A stretch of DNA of 64,000 bases from Terrabacter sp. Root85 (GTDB taxonomy: Bacteria; Actinomycetota; Actinomycetes; Actinomycetales; Dermatophilaceae). A program made the position numbers and the translations under genes. Under the pieces are notes generated by a model that was not told the DNA's origin, did no database searches, and saw nothing but the letters and a program-made list of their open reading frames with translations. The DNA is taken from assembly GCF_001429185.1 (NCBI RefSeq), contig NZ_LMIW01000008.1:62001-126000 (forward strand), in the 5' to 3' direction. Below, piece after piece: positions 1-9,578 of this stretch (the first letter of the stretch is position 1; each line of letters starts with the position of its first letter).

Positions 1-1
1 G

Positions 2-835
2 ACCACGACCGGTGTCCACCGCCTCTACCAGCTGGCCGAGGCCGGCGAGCTGCTCTTCCCGGCCATCAACGTCAACGACGCGGTGACGAAGAGCAAGTTC
101 GACAACACCTACGGCTGCCGCCACTCGCTCATCGACGGCCTCAACCGCGCCACCGACGTCCTCATCGGTGGCAAGGTCGCCGTCGTCGCCGGCTTCGGCG
201 ACGTGGGCAAGGGCTGCGCCGAGTCCCTCCGTGGCCAGGGCGCTCGCGTCATCGTCACCGAGATCGACCCGATCTGCGCCCTGCAGGCCGCCATGGAGGG
301 CTTCCAGGTCGCTCGCCTCGAGGACGTCGTCGAGTCCGCCGACATCTTCATCACGACGACCGGCTGCTACGACGTCGTCACGGCCGAGCACATGACGAAG
401 ATGAAGAACAAGGCGATCGTGGCCAACATCGGCCACTTCGACAACGAGATCGACATGGCCGGCCTCGCCCGCGTCCCCGGCATCCAGAAGACCGAGATCA
501 AGCCGCAGGTCCACGAGTGGACGTTCACCTCGGGCAGCTCGATCATCGTGCTCTCCGAGGGTCGCCTGATGAACCTCGGCAACGCCACCGGCCACCCGAG
601 CTTCGTCATGAGCAACTCGTTCTCCAACCAGACGATCGCCCAGATCGAGCTCTTCACGAAGACCGGCGACTACGCCAAGCAGGTCTACACCCTGCCGAAG
701 CACCTCGACGAGAAGGTCGCGCGCCTGCACCTCGACGCCCTCGGCGTCCGGCTCACCGAGCTGACCAAGGGCCAGGCCGAGTACCTCGGCGTCGACGTCG
801 CCGGGCCGTACAAGCCGGAGCACTACCGCTACTGA
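2..835 (+). CDS. ahcY: S-adenosyl-L-homocysteine hydrolase, C-terminal part (start outside window)
   Basis: The frame is open from base 2, so only the last 277 residues of a protein usually near 480-490 residues are present. The enzyme cleaves S-adenosylhomocysteine to adenosine and homocysteine in the cytosolic methyl cycle, using tightly bound NAD. Visible marks are the [12 protein letters not shown] stretch around bases 104-139, the NAD-binding loop GFGDVGKG (191-214) and the family ending KPEHYRY. There is no internal damage. It faces the next gene tail to tail, with a strong hairpin between them. In mycobacteria the same gene lies beside mtrA, as here, which supports an ancestral neighbourhood. 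Confidence 0.97.
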   Translation, partial: TTTGVHRLYQLAEAGELLFPAINVNDAVTKSKFDNTYGCRHSLIDGLNRATDVLIGGKVAVVAGFGDVGKGCAESLRGQGARVIVTEIDPICALQAAMEGFQVARLEDVVESADIFITTTGCYDVVTAEHMTKMKNKAIVANIGHFDNEIDMAGLARVPGIQKTEIKPQVHEWTFTSGSSIIVLSEGRLMNLGNATGHPSFVMSNSFSNQTIAQIELFTKTGDYAKQVYTLPKHLDEKVARLHLDALGVRLTELTKGQAEYLGVDVAGPYKPEHYRY

Positions 836-844
836 GCCCACCCC

Positions 845-871
845 GGTGCCGCCCCGCACCGGAGCGGCACC
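845..871. terminator. Small GC hairpin after ahcY
   Basis: The 8-bp perfect arms GGTGCCGC (845-852) and GCGGCACC (864-871) flank an 11-base loop just behind the ahcY stop codon. There is no U-tract. It is probably an accessory stop signal ahead of the stronger hairpin at 881-918. Confidence 0.4.
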
Positions 872-880
872 CCACGGCGT

Positions 881-918
881 ACGGATGCCGCCCACCTCAC
901 GAGGTGGGCGGCATCCGT
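881..918. terminator. Bidirectional terminator between convergent ahcY and the membrane-protein gene
   Basis: The two 18-base arms pair perfectly (881-898 with 901-918) around a two-base centre, in practice a 16-17-bp stem. It lies between two genes that end towards each other, so one hairpin can serve both. No U-tract follows, which is common in GC-rich actinobacteria. Confidence 0.75.
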
Positions 919-943
919 GTGTTCGGGGTGGGAAGTGCTGCCG

Positions 944-2461
944 TCAGCGCGGGGCGCGGAGCAGGACGTACTCCGAGCCGCGCTGCACGACCGTCCACTG
1001 CGCCTGCTCCGTCAGCGCCTCGATGACCGGCTGCCCCTTGGTGAGCAGGGCGTACGTGCAGCCGGTCCGGCGCACGTAGGCCTGCCAGGCCGGGGCTGCG
1101 CGCTCGAAGTCGAGGTGCTCCTTGACGTGTCCGGTCGCGTAGACCTCGACGCGCCCGTCGATGGTGGGACGCACGTTCGGGTGGCGCCAGATGAGCCAGC
1201 CCCCGACGCCGTAGTCGTTGCACACGACGGTGCCCTGCGGCAGGGCCGACAACGGCGTGTCGAGGTCGTTGGCCCCCCACGTCGGGACGGCCGCTCGGGT
1301 CGGCAGGATCAGGGCTGCGACGAGCAGCCCGAGCGCCGCGAGGCCGACGGTCAGGCCGACCTCGCGCCGAGTCACGGGTTCGCGGTCCGGCGGGAGCAGG
1401 CCCTGGATCGTCGCCGCGGCGACCGGGGCGATGACGGCGGCTCCGACGGCGACGGTCCGGCTGTAGAGCAGGGCCAGCCCGATGGCGAGCCCGACGAGGA
1501 GGATGTCGGTCCAGCGGGCGCGGTGCCGGGCGCGAGCCCAGACGAGGACGACGGCGCCTGCGAGGGCGAGGAAGGCGAGGAAGCCCGGCTGCCGGAGCGA
1601 CGGCGGCATCCACTCCTCGATGTACTGGGTCGTCTCGTTGACGGCGAAGGGCGACAGGAGCAGCTCGGGTCCGGTCGGCGTCACGGCGGCGGCCGCGAGG
1701 GAGGCCAGTGGCACGAGCGCGAGGCGCAGCCACTGCCGGCGGGTCACCGCACGGTCGAGCGCGATCCCGAGCAGCGCGACGACCCCGATGACGACACCGA
1801 AGAACCACATGCCGTGCGTGCAGGCCCAGACCCACGTGACGGGCACGAGCCACCACCGCGGGCGAGCGTCCGCGGCCGAGCGCAGCCAGGCCGCCGTGAA
1901 GGCCACGGCGAAGGCGAACGAGAGCAGGTGCGGCCGCAGCGACAGGCTCTGGCTCATCGCCACGAGGGCGACGGACGTGACGGCGGCCGAGGCGAGGAGC
2001 GAGGCCCGCGGCCGGGTCGCGCGCCACAGGGTGAGTCCGATGGCGGCCCCGCCGAGGGGGAGCAGCCAGGCCACACCGGGCAGCCCGAGGAACTGCTGGA
2101 CGACGCTCATGAGCAGCTCGGGCAGCCACTCGTGCAGCCGCCACGGCTGCGTCGACATCGTGCTCCACGGGTCGGGCCCGTTGAAGGTCCACGTCTCGCG
2201 GAGCCGGTCGCCGGCGGCGAGGTGCCAGAAGGTGTCCGGGTCACCGACCGGACGGGCGATCTGGACGACGGCGACGAGGATGACGAGGCCGGGCAGCGCC
2301 TGGCGCACGCCGAGCGGCAGCGGGCCGCGTCGGCCGTGCGGGGTCGGCTCCGGCCCTCCGACGACCGGGCCGTCGACGGGGCCGGTGTCCGGGTCGTTCT
2401 CCAGTCCGGTGTCCGGGGCCAGCTCGGCGGCCGGGGCGGTTCCCCGCGTGTCGCTCGTCAC
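944..2461 (-). CDS. Polytopic membrane protein, GT-C glycosyltransferase-like
   Basis: A 505-residue protein with a polar N-terminus, about ten hydrophobic segments and a soluble C-terminal domain. The sequence DPDTFWHLAAGDRL before the first long hydrophobic stretch and CNDYGVGGWLIWR...IDGR in the C-terminal domain resemble a family of GT-C-fold-like membrane proteins of unknown substrate. Those enzymes use polyprenyl-phosphate sugars outside the membrane. No catalytic acidic pair can be assigned with confidence. GTG at 2461 is chosen because a GGGGA box sits about 10 bases ahead. An in-frame extension far upstream is possible but would run through the divergent lipoprotein gene. Function is inferred only from shape. 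Confidence 0.7.
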   Translation of the reverse strand: MTSDTRGTAPAAELAPDTGLENDPDTGPVDGPVVGGPEPTPHGRRGPLPLGVRQALPGLVILVAVVQIARPVGDPDTFWHLAAGDRLRETWTFNGPDPWSTMSTQPWRLHEWLPELLMSVVQQFLGLPGVAWLLPLGGAAIGLTLWRATRPRASLLASAAVTSVALVAMSQSLSLRPHLLSFAFAVAFTAAWLRSAADARPRWWLVPVTWVWACTHGMWFFGVVIGVVALLGIALDRAVTRRQWLRLALVPLASLAAAAVTPTGPELLLSPFAVNETTQYIEEWMPPSLRQPGFLAFLALAGAVVLVWARARHRARWTDILLVGLAIGLALLYSRTVAVGAAVIAPVAAATIQGLLPPDREPVTRREVGLTVGLAALGLLVAALILPTRAAVPTWGANDLDTPLSALPQGTVVCNDYGVGGWLIWRHPNVRPTIDGRVEVYATGHVKEHLDFERAAPAWQAYVRRTGCTYALLTKGQPVIEALTEQAQWTVVQRGSEYVLLRAPR

Positions 2462-2629
2462 CGGGCGATCATCCCCGCTCACCGGACGGGACGGGGGCTT
2501 TTGGGCGGATTGGCACGCGGCGCGGCTGGTTGCGCGAACCGCTCCTGCCGTGCTCCTCGACGCTCCCGGGCGGCCCTCCCGTGGGAGGATCGGGGGACTC
2601 ACCGACCACCCGTCTGGCAGGGACCCTCC

Positions 2630-3175
2630 ATGAAGAAGCTCCTGACCGGTGCACTCGCACTGGCCCTCTCCGTCTCGCTCGCCGCCTGCTCGAAGTCCGT
2701 CGACCCGGCAGCGACACCGACCACTCCGGCCCTCTCGACCTCGAGCGCGACCACGCCGTCCGACACGATGTCGTCGGGCACGACCGACGACACCGGCGCC
2801 ACCGACACGGGCACGACGAACGCGACGGCCGGTCCCGTCGACCAGGCGACGCCCGAGGCTGCGATGACCTCGTGGCTCGACGCCATGGTCGCCGGTGACG
2901 GCAACACGGTGTGCACGCTCATGGCCACGGGAGGCAAGGCCATCTCGAGCATCCCCGGGGCCGCTGCGGCCTGCGGCAAGACCATCACGCCGATGCTCGA
3001 CCAGATCAAGGAGCTCGGGGCGGCCTTCCAGGGCCTGAAGATCAGCGGCGCCACCGTCAACGGCAACAACGCCACCTTCGAGAGCGTCACGACCGAGCCG
3101 GCGCTCGCCGCCGACGTCGTCTCGAGCTTCAAGGCCGTCAAGATCGGCGGCAAGTGGTACGTCACGCAGAGCTGA
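2630..3175 (+). CDS. Small secreted lipoprotein of unknown function
   Basis: A 181-residue protein beginning MKKLLTGALALALSVSLAAC, a typical lipoprotein signal with lipobox LAAC and a lipidated Cys at residue 20. A long Thr/Ser/Ala/Asp linker follows to about residue 80. The remaining ~100-residue domain ends KIGGKWYVTQS, which resembles the small alpha+beta (NTF2/DUF4878-like) lipoprotein domains whose last strand reads GxWyv. Two Cys near residues 95 and 115 may form a disulfide. ATG at 2630 has AGGGA seven bases ahead. It is divergent from the membrane protein and upstream of mtrA but separated from it by a hairpin. It is probably anchored to the outer face of the membrane; no partner can be named. 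Confidence 0.75.
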   Translation: MKKLLTGALALALSVSLAACSKSVDPAATPTTPALSTSSATTPSDTMSSGTTDDTGATDTGTTNATAGPVDQATPEAAMTSWLDAMVAGDGNTVCTLMATGGKAISSIPGAAAACGKTITPMLDQIKELGAAFQGLKISGATVNGNNATFESVTTEPALAADVVSSFKAVKIGGKWYVTQS

Positions 3176-3202
3176 CGGCCTGACGCCGCACCGCTCCACG
3201 GG

Positions 3203-3225
3203 GGGTCCCGACACCGTCGGGGCCC
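3203..3225 (+). terminator. Terminator after the lipoprotein gene
   Basis: Arms GGGTCCCGAC (3203-3212) and GTCGGGGCCC (3216-3225) pair over 10 bp with one G-T wobble around a 3-base loop. A short TTC follows. It separates the lipoprotein gene from mtrA. Confidence 0.6.
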
Positions 3226-3240
3226 TTCGCCGCGTCGCGA

Positions 3241-3301
3241 GCCGTATGCCGTGGCCCGCTCCCGTCACGTGCTCGCGGAGGGTTTGCGAACGGCATACGG
3301 C
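3241..3301. repeat. Perfect 12-bp inverted repeat carrying two GTATGCCG octamers, upstream of mtrA
   Basis: GCCGTATGCCGT (3241-3252) is repeated in inverted orientation as ACGGCATACGGC (3290-3301), 37 bases apart. Each arm contains the octamer GTATGCCG that recurs through the window. The spacer is too long for a compact terminator. Paired protein-binding sites or a chance pairing of the common octamer are both possible. Confidence 0.6.
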
Positions 3302-3404
3302 GCCCGGTCACGACTCGCTTGGGTCAGCAGGTCGTCAGGCGTGTGTGATGATTTGGTCAGGACGTACGGGGCGCGTGGTCCGCGGTCCCGGGAAGGAGTG
3401 TGTC

Positions 3405-4082
<678 letters not shown>

Positions 4083-4083
4083 C

Positions 4084-5838
4084 ATGACGGAGCGCGCGGC
4101 CCGGAGCGGACCCGCGGGGCTGGCCTCGCGGGCCGGTGCGGCGTTGCGCCGGGCCTGGCGCCGGCTGCTCCACCTGTGGCGGGCCTCCCTCGGCTTCCGC
4201 GTCGTCGTCGTGACGATGCTCCTCGGCATCCTCGTGCTCACCGCGGTGGGCACCTACCTCTACGGCTCGATCGCCCAGGGGCTCGTCGACAGCCGCCAGC
4301 GCATCGCGTCGGAGGACAGCCTGCGCGACGCGACCGACGCCCAGGGACAGTTCGACTCGACCGACCAGACGGACACGCAGGAGAAGCTGACCCAGTTCGC
4401 GACGACGCTCATCAACACCTACCGGCGCGACGCGGGCAACGAGACGCGCTACGTCGTGCTGACGCGGTTCGACGACAACACGTCGCCGTTCATCGTCAGG
4501 ACGGTCGAGAGCGGCAGCGTCGGCGTCCGGTTCATCCCCGACGAGCTGCGCCAGCAGGTCGCGGCCCAGCCCGACCGCCAGCACCTCCAGGTCGCGACGA
4601 TCGAGGAGGGCAACGGCAGCATCTCCGCCGTCATCGTCGGCCAGAAGGTCGTGCTCCCCGTGGCGGGCAACTACGGCCTCTACTTCATCTACCCGATGGA
4701 CCGTGAGCGCGAGATCATCAGCTTCATCGGGCAGACCTTCCTCTTCGGCGGTGCCGCCCTCATCCTGCTCATCGGTGCCATCGCCTTCGTCGTGACCCGG
4801 CTCGTCGCCGACCCGGTGCGTCGCGCCGCCTCCGTCGCCGAGCGCTTCGCCGAGGGCAACCTCAACGAGCGCATGCAGGCGAAGGGCGAGGACGACCTCG
4901 CACGCCTCGGCACGTCCTTCAACGGGATGGCCGCCTCGATCCAGCAGCAGATCGCCCAGCTCGAGAACCTCTCGCGCGTGCAGCAGCGGTTCGTCTCGGA
5001 CGTCTCGCACGAGCTGCGCACGCCGCTCACGACGATCCGCATGGCCGGCGACCTCATCCACGACTCCCGGCACGACTTCGAGCCGACGGTCGCCCGCTCG
5101 GCCGAGCTGCTCCGCGGCGAGCTCGACCGCTTTGAGTCGCTGCTCAGCGACCTGCTCGAGATCTCGCGGTTCGACGCCGGTGCGGCCGTGCTCGAGGTCG
5201 AGGCGAGCGACCTGCGTGCCTGCGTCGAGCGGGCCGTCGACGCGCACCGCACCCTCGCCGCCCGCAAGGGCACCCAGCTCGTCGTCAACGCACCCTCGAG
5301 CGCCGTCGTCGCCGACATGGACTCGCGCCGGATCGAGCGCATCCTGCGCAACCTCGTGTCCAACGCCGTCGAGCACGGCGAGGGCAAGCCCGTCGAGGTG
5401 ACGATCGGGTCCAACGACTCCGCCGTCGCCGTGACGGTGCGCGACCACGGCGTCGGGCTCCGGCCGGGCGAGGCGGCGCTCGTCTTCACCCGTTTCTGGC
5501 GTGCCGACCCGGCCCGGGCCCGCACGACGGGTGGCACCGGCCTGGGCCTCGCCATCGCGCTCGAGGACGCCCGGCTGCACGCCGGCCGCCTCGAGGCCTG
5601 GGGAGCACGGGGAGAGGGGTCGTGCTTCCGCCTCACCCTGCCGCGCCAGGCCGATGCGACGATCACGAGCTCGCCCCTGCCGCTCAGCCCGCTCGCGGCG
5701 GAGGCCGCCCGCGCCCGCGCTGCCGGAGGGGACGACTCGACCGGCCCTGCGGGCGGCGACGGGTCCTCGGACGCCGGCCGCCCGGCCGACGACGACACGC
5801 TGCGCCTGCGACGCATCGTCGTGGAGCGCGCCCCGTGA
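4084..5838 (+). CDS. mtrB: Sensor histidine kinase MtrB
   Basis: A 584-residue membrane kinase partnered with MtrA. TM1 lies at about residues 37-60, an extracytoplasmic sensor region follows to about 215, and TM2 leads into a HAMP linker (LVADPVRRAASVAERFAEGNL). Then come the dimerisation/phospho-acceptor helix with FVSDVSHELRTPL (H309), the N-box NLVSNAVEHG, and the G-boxes DHGVGL and GGTGLGLA. The C-terminal ~55 residues are a Pro/Ala/Asp-rich tail. ATG 4084 is one base past the mtrA stop; an in-frame earlier ATG at 4051 would overlap mtrA and is less likely. The stop overlaps the lpqB start by four bases (GTGA), which implies coupled translation with the lipoprotein that modulates MtrB in mycobacteria. 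Confidence 0.96.
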   Translation: MTERAARSGPAGLASRAGAALRRAWRRLLHLWRASLGFRVVVVTMLLGILVLTAVGTYLYGSIAQGLVDSRQRIASEDSLRDATDAQGQFDSTDQTDTQEKLTQFATTLINTYRRDAGNETRYVVLTRFDDNTSPFIVRTVESGSVGVRFIPDELRQQVAAQPDRQHLQVATIEEGNGSISAVIVGQKVVLPVAGNYGLYFIYPMDREREIISFIGQTFLFGGAALILLIGAIAFVVTRLVADPVRRAASVAERFAEGNLNERMQAKGEDDLARLGTSFNGMAASIQQQIAQLENLSRVQQRFVSDVSHELRTPLTTIRMAGDLIHDSRHDFEPTVARSAELLRGELDRFESLLSDLLEISRFDAGAAVLEVEASDLRACVERAVDAHRTLAARKGTQLVVNAPSSAVVADMDSRRIERILRNLVSNAVEHGEGKPVEVTIGSNDSAVAVTVRDHGVGLRPGEAALVFTRFWRADPARARTTGGTGLGLAIALEDARLHAGRLEAWGARGEGSCFRLTLPRQADATITSSPLPLSPLAAEAARARAAGGDDSTGPAGGDGSSDAGRPADDDTLRLRRIVVERAP

Positions 5839-7628
5839 GAGCCCGCGGTCTCGCGGCGCTGCTGCTCGCCGCCTCCACCGCCCTCGCGGCGTGCGGTGGC
5901 CTGCCCGGCACCGGCCCGGTCGTCGAAGGGCGCGCGCTGGGGGAGGTGCTCAACGAGCCGGTCCGCGTCGTGGCCGTCGGCCCGTTCGACGGGGCGAGCC
6001 AGGAGGCTGTCGTCCGGGGGTTCCTCCGGGCGGGCGAGGACACCGACGAGACCCATGCCACCGGGCAGTTGTTCCTCACGCCGCAGTCGGTCGACCTCTG
6101 GCGATGGTCGAGCGAGGACGTCGTCGTCTACGACGGTGACCTCACGCTGCGCCGGCTCACCGACGACACCGTCGAGGTGAGCGCCGACGCCCTGGCCAGG
6201 CTGACCCCGGACGGCCGCTACGTCGAGCAGCCGCCGGGCACCCGGGAGAAGGTCACCCTCGGCCTGACGAAGGTGGGCGGCGAGTGGCGCGTGGAGCTGC
6301 CCAAGACCGGCTTCGGGCTGTGGCTCGACAACGACCAGTTCAACCGCGTCTACGTCAACCGGGTCGTCCACTACGTGACGCGCACCGGGCGCGACCTCGT
6401 GCCGGACTCGCGGTGGTTCCCGATCGGGTCCCGTCTGGCCACGACCCTGGCGCGGGCCCAGCTGAGCGCCGTGCCCGGCCACCTCGCCGGCGCCGTCGCC
6501 ACGGGCGTGCCCACGGGCACCCGGCTGGCCGTCAACGCCGTCCCGGTGACGAACGGCAGGGCCCAGGTCAACCTCAGCAGCGAGGCGCTGTCGGCCGACC
6601 CGGCCGGTCGCGCCGCGATGTGGGCCCAGCTGACCAAGACGTTGAGCCAGATCTCGTCGGTGAGCTCGGTGTCCCTCGCCGTCGACAGCACCCAGCTCGA
6701 GCTGCCCGGCGGCGTGACCACGGTGTCGTCCGCGGCCGAGCTGGGCTACGACGTCGTCCCCAAGACCTTCCTCGACACGGCGCAGCTGCGCACGGGCGAT
6801 GCCATGAGGCGCTTCGACCCGCGCTACGTCCCCGACACCCAGGACGCGAAGCGGCCCGACCTCAAGCCCAAGGACGGCGACATCGCGCGCATCCGCGACA
6901 CGTGGCGCAGCCTCGCGCTCGCCGTCGACAGCAAGCAGGTGGCGGCGGTGTCGGCCAACGGGCGTGACCTGTCCATCTGGCGTGCGACCGAGCAGCCGAG
7001 GACGGTCGCCTCCTTCGCTACATCGCTCATCCGCCCGGTCTACGACGCCGACGGCTACCTGTGGATCGCCGGCAGCGACGAGCACGGCGACGACCGCGTC
7101 TACGTGCTCGACTCCGTCTCGAGCGACCCCGACTCCGCCCCGAAGCCGATCAGCACGCCGTGGCTGGGGGACCGCCGGGTCAAGGCCATCGCCGTGGCCG
7201 CGGACGCCACCCGCGTGCTCATCGTCACGACCGACCGGTCGGGAGGCGACGAGCAGCTCGGTCTCAGCGGCATCGTCCGCGCGACGAACGGCGAGCCGCA
7301 GGCGCTCGCGCAACCGCTGCGCCAGGCCCAGTCGCTGACCCGCATCCAGGACGTCACCTGGCTCGACCCGGTCGGGTACGCCGTCCTGGGCCAGGAGCGC
7401 CAGGGTGACCCGATGCGGGCGTGGCTGGCGACGATCGGTGCGGGCGTCGACGGCACACGGACCGGCGCAGCGCGGCTCGGCGCGGTCCCCGGAGCCGTGA
7501 CCATCACGACCGTCGGCGGCCCGCGCGGCATCATCATCGTCACGAGCGACAACCGGGTGCTCGCCAGGGCAGGCTCGAACTGGCCCCTCATCGAGCGCGG
7601 CAGCGACGTCCTCGTCCCCGGCGGCTGA
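5835..7628 (+). CDS. lpqB: Lipoprotein LpqB, MtrAB accessory factor
   Basis: A 597-residue lipoprotein, close to the length of the mycobacterial protein. The signal VRARGLAALLLAASTALAAC gives a lipid-modified C20. A GerMN-like domain (about residues 40-330) precedes a C-terminal beta-propeller-like domain, the layout of the LpqB family. In mycobacteria LpqB contacts the MtrB extracellular domain and tunes MtrA phosphorylation. GTG at 5835 overlaps the mtrB stop by four bases and has no separate RBS, so translation is probably coupled. The protein acts at the outer face of the cytoplasmic membrane. Nothing looks broken. The start is about 200 codons inside a longer open frame, but the lipobox fixes it. 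Confidence 0.94.
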   Translation: MRARGLAALLLAASTALAACGGLPGTGPVVEGRALGEVLNEPVRVVAVGPFDGASQEAVVRGFLRAGEDTDETHATGQLFLTPQSVDLWRWSSEDVVVYDGDLTLRRLTDDTVEVSADALARLTPDGRYVEQPPGTREKVTLGLTKVGGEWRVELPKTGFGLWLDNDQFNRVYVNRVVHYVTRTGRDLVPDSRWFPIGSRLATTLARAQLSAVPGHLAGAVATGVPTGTRLAVNAVPVTNGRAQVNLSSEALSADPAGRAAMWAQLTKTLSQISSVSSVSLAVDSTQLELPGGVTTVSSAAELGYDVVPKTFLDTAQLRTGDAMRRFDPRYVPDTQDAKRPDLKPKDGDIARIRDTWRSLALAVDSKQVAAVSANGRDLSIWRATEQPRTVASFATSLIRPVYDADGYLWIAGSDEHGDDRVYVLDSVSSDPDSAPKPISTPWLGDRRVKAIAVAADATRVLIVTTDRSGGDEQLGLSGIVRATNGEPQALAQPLRQAQSLTRIQDVTWLDPVGYAVLGQERQGDPMRAWLATIGAGVDGTRTGAARLGAVPGAVTITTVGGPRGIIIVTSDNRVLARAGSNWPLIERGSDVLVPGG

Positions 7629-7682
7629 ACGCCGCCGGTCCGGCCGTCCACACCCCCGCACGCCCGACGGCCGTCGTCCCCA

Positions 7683-8630
7683 GTGACGGCCTCAGGTCTC
7701 GACCCTCAGGCCGCCGTGAGGTGGGCTGGAGGCGTGCGAGGGCGTCGCGGGTCAGGGCTGGCAGGCCCGCCGCGGCGCGAGAGGCGCGTGGGGCGCGGGG
7801 TCGGGGACCTCGGGCGGGCAATCGGCGCCGCCCTCTCGGTCGGCGCGGCCCGGGTGCGCGACAGCGACCTCGTCGACCTCGTCCTCCCGCGCGAGTGCGG
7901 CGGATGCCTCCGTCCGGGTGCCGTCTGGTGTGCTCGGTGCACACGTGCCCTCGAGGGCCTGGCCTTCGGGGCACCCGCCTCGCGTGACCCCGGCGGTCAC
8001 TCGACGCATACGCCCGCGGTGCAGGGCCACGCCCGCGTGCACGGCGGCGGACCCTGGGTCGTGCCGCATCCCGTCCCGGAGGGCATGCCGCCCGTGCACG
8101 CCTGGGGCGTCTACGCCGACCCGCTCCGCGCGGCCGTGTCCGCGTGGAAGGACGCCGGCCGGCGCGACCTCGAGGCCGTCCTCGTGCCCCTCCTCGCCGT
8201 GTCGCTCGACGCGGCGCTGGCCGGCGTCGGCTGGGACGCAGGGGGCGTGCTCGTCGTCCCGGCCCCCTCGTCGCGACGCGCCGTCCGCGAGCGCGGCGAC
8301 ACGCCGATGACAGGCCTGTGCGAGGCAGCGGTCGCACAGCTCGTCGGGCGACCCGGGCCGGCGCTCCGGGTCGCCCCGGCCCTGCGTCACGTGCGGCGCG
8401 TGGAGGACCAGTCGGGACTGGGGACGGTCGAGCGCCGCGGCAACCTCGCCGGGGCCCTGTCAGTGATCCCCCTGTGGCACAACGTGATCCGGGGCCGACG
8501 ATGCCTGCTCGTCGACGACGTCGTGACCACGGGGGCCACCTTCGCCGAGGCCGCCCGGGCGCTGCGGGCTGCCGGTGCCGGGTCCGTCGTGGGCGCCTCG
8601 CTGGCCGCCACCCAGCGGACCCGCGGGTGA
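7683..8630 (+). CDS. comF: ComF-family phosphoribosyltransferase-like protein
   Basis: Up to 315 residues. The core begins with a four-Cys zinc-ribbon pattern, CGGC then CARC, around bases 7897-7950. It ends with a type I phosphoribosyltransferase signature, LLVDDVVTTGATFAEAARAL (about 8506-8565), which in this fold binds the ribose-phosphate of PRPP. ComF is needed for DNA uptake in competent bacteria, but homologues are also widespread in species not known to be competent, so no competence claim follows. The N-terminus is uncertain: GTG 7683 lacks an RBS, and GTG at 7716, 7734 or 7788 are in frame, the last giving a more typical family length. It sits between lpqB and hpf as in mycobacteria. 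Confidence 0.85.
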   Translation: MTASGLDPQAAVRWAGGVRGRRGSGLAGPPRRERRVGRGVGDLGRAIGAALSVGAARVRDSDLVDLVLPRECGGCLRPGAVWCARCTRALEGLAFGAPASRDPGGHSTHTPAVQGHARVHGGGPWVVPHPVPEGMPPVHAWGVYADPLRAAVSAWKDAGRRDLEAVLVPLLAVSLDAALAGVGWDAGGVLVVPAPSSRRAVRERGDTPMTGLCEAAVAQLVGRPGPALRVAPALRHVRRVEDQSGLGTVERRGNLAGALSVIPLWHNVIRGRRCLLVDDVVTTGATFAEAARALRAAGAGSVVGASLAATQRTRG

Positions 8631-8635
8631 CCCGT

Positions 8636-8651
8636 GGCCTCCGGGGAGGCC
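8636..8651 (+). terminator. Short hairpin after comF
   Basis: The 7-bp arms GGCCTCC and GGAGGCC lie six bases behind the comF stop with almost no loop. It is a weak intrinsic-terminator candidate without a U-tract. Confidence 0.35.
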
Positions 8652-8722
8652 CTGGCGGGCACCGTGCGTGTGATGTTGCCGGGGGATGTCCGGCACGCCT
8701 TCCAGTGGGCGCGCGGCCCCAG

Positions 8723-8728
8723 TAGTGT
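8723..8728 (+). promoter_or_regulatory. Probable -10 box of the hpf transcript
   Basis: TAGTGT lies six bases before an ATG at 8735. If this is the promoter, the hpf mRNA carries a ~165-base leader (8735-8898). That leader starts directly with AUG, so a leaderless open frame could be translated from its first base. No convincing -35 box is seen. Confidence 0.4.
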
Positions 8729-8898
8729 CGAGTCATGGACCCCCGTCCCACGGGGAACGGCCTGCCGGCCGCCCTCGGGGACGTGATCGACAGGAAGGGG
8801 TGGTGCCGCGTCGACCGCGGGCCCGTCCTAGGTGACCAGAGGCCCGGAAACACTCTCACTGCCCGCACGAAGAAGACGTGCGCGATCAAGGAGGAACC

Positions 8899-9552
8899 GT
8901 GGAGATCGTCGTCACTGGACGCCACGTCCAGATCCCCGACCGATTCCGTGAGCAGCTCGACGAGCGACTGGCCAAGGTGCCCGCGCTCGCCCCCAAGGTG
9001 CACCGCATCGACGTCGTCGTCACCCACGAGCGGGTCGCCCGTGGGTCCGAGAAGGTCGAGATCACGTGCCACGCCAAGGGTCCCGTGATCCGGGCGGAGG
9101 CTTGTCTCGACGACAAGTACGCCGCTCTCGACGCGGCCGTGGACAAGCTCATGGACCGCCTGAGGCGGGTGCACGACAAGCGCAAGGTCAGTCGCGGACG
9201 ACGCATCCCCGAGTCGGTCGCGCAGGCGACCGCCCGCATCGACGCCTCGGCGAACGGCGCGGCTGCCGACGACTCCGCAGCCGGCGACGCCGGTGACGGT
9301 CGGGTCGACGACCTCGAGCGCTTCGGTGCGCTCGGCAACTCACCCATCGAGGTCCGCGAGAAGATCCACACGGCCGCGCCCATGTCGCTCGAGGACGCGG
9401 TCAACCAGATGGAGCTCGTCGGACACGACTTCTTCCTCTTCCACGACGCAGACACCGATCGCCCGAGCGTGGTCTACCGGCGCCGCGGCTGGAGCTACGG
9501 GGTGCTGCACCTCGAGACCGACGCGGACGTCGCCGTCGCCGCCACGGGCTGA
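8899..9552 (+). CDS. hpf: Ribosome hibernation-promoting factor, long form
   Basis: A 217-residue protein. The N-terminal S30AE domain (about 1-105, starting VEIVVTGRHVQIPDRFREQLDERL) binds the 30S decoding/tRNA region. An Ala/Asp-rich linker (about 110-145) leads to the C-terminal dimerisation domain ending in FLFHDADTDRPSVVYRRRGW. Long-form HPF joins two ribosomes into inactive 100S dimers, or stabilises 70S, during stasis and hypoxia. GTG at 8899 is selected because a perfect AAGGAGGA lies at 8888-8895; a further GTG at 8878 is in frame but lies before that RBS. A strong terminator follows. It is next to a LuxR-type regulator, as in several actinobacteria. Confidence 0.96.
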   Translation: MEIVVTGRHVQIPDRFREQLDERLAKVPALAPKVHRIDVVVTHERVARGSEKVEITCHAKGPVIRAEACLDDKYAALDAAVDKLMDRLRRVHDKRKVSRGRRIPESVAQATARIDASANGAAADDSAAGDAGDGRVDDLERFGALGNSPIEVREKIHTAAPMSLEDAVNQMELVGHDFFLFHDADTDRPSVVYRRRGWSYGVLHLETDADVAVAATG

Positions 9553-9578
9553 TCCCCTGCTCCCCGGACGTCGACGGC

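Noticed and set aside
917-3175. A long rightward open frame across the membrane-protein gene, ending in the lipoprotein
   Set aside because: Only the last 181 residues have a signal peptide and natural composition. The earlier part is Arg/Gly/Glu-rich antisense of the real leftward gene.
7683-8630. Evidence for natural competence from comF
   Set aside because: ComF homologues occur in many non-competent bacteria; no other competence gene is in the window, so it only adds weak context to the octamer finding.
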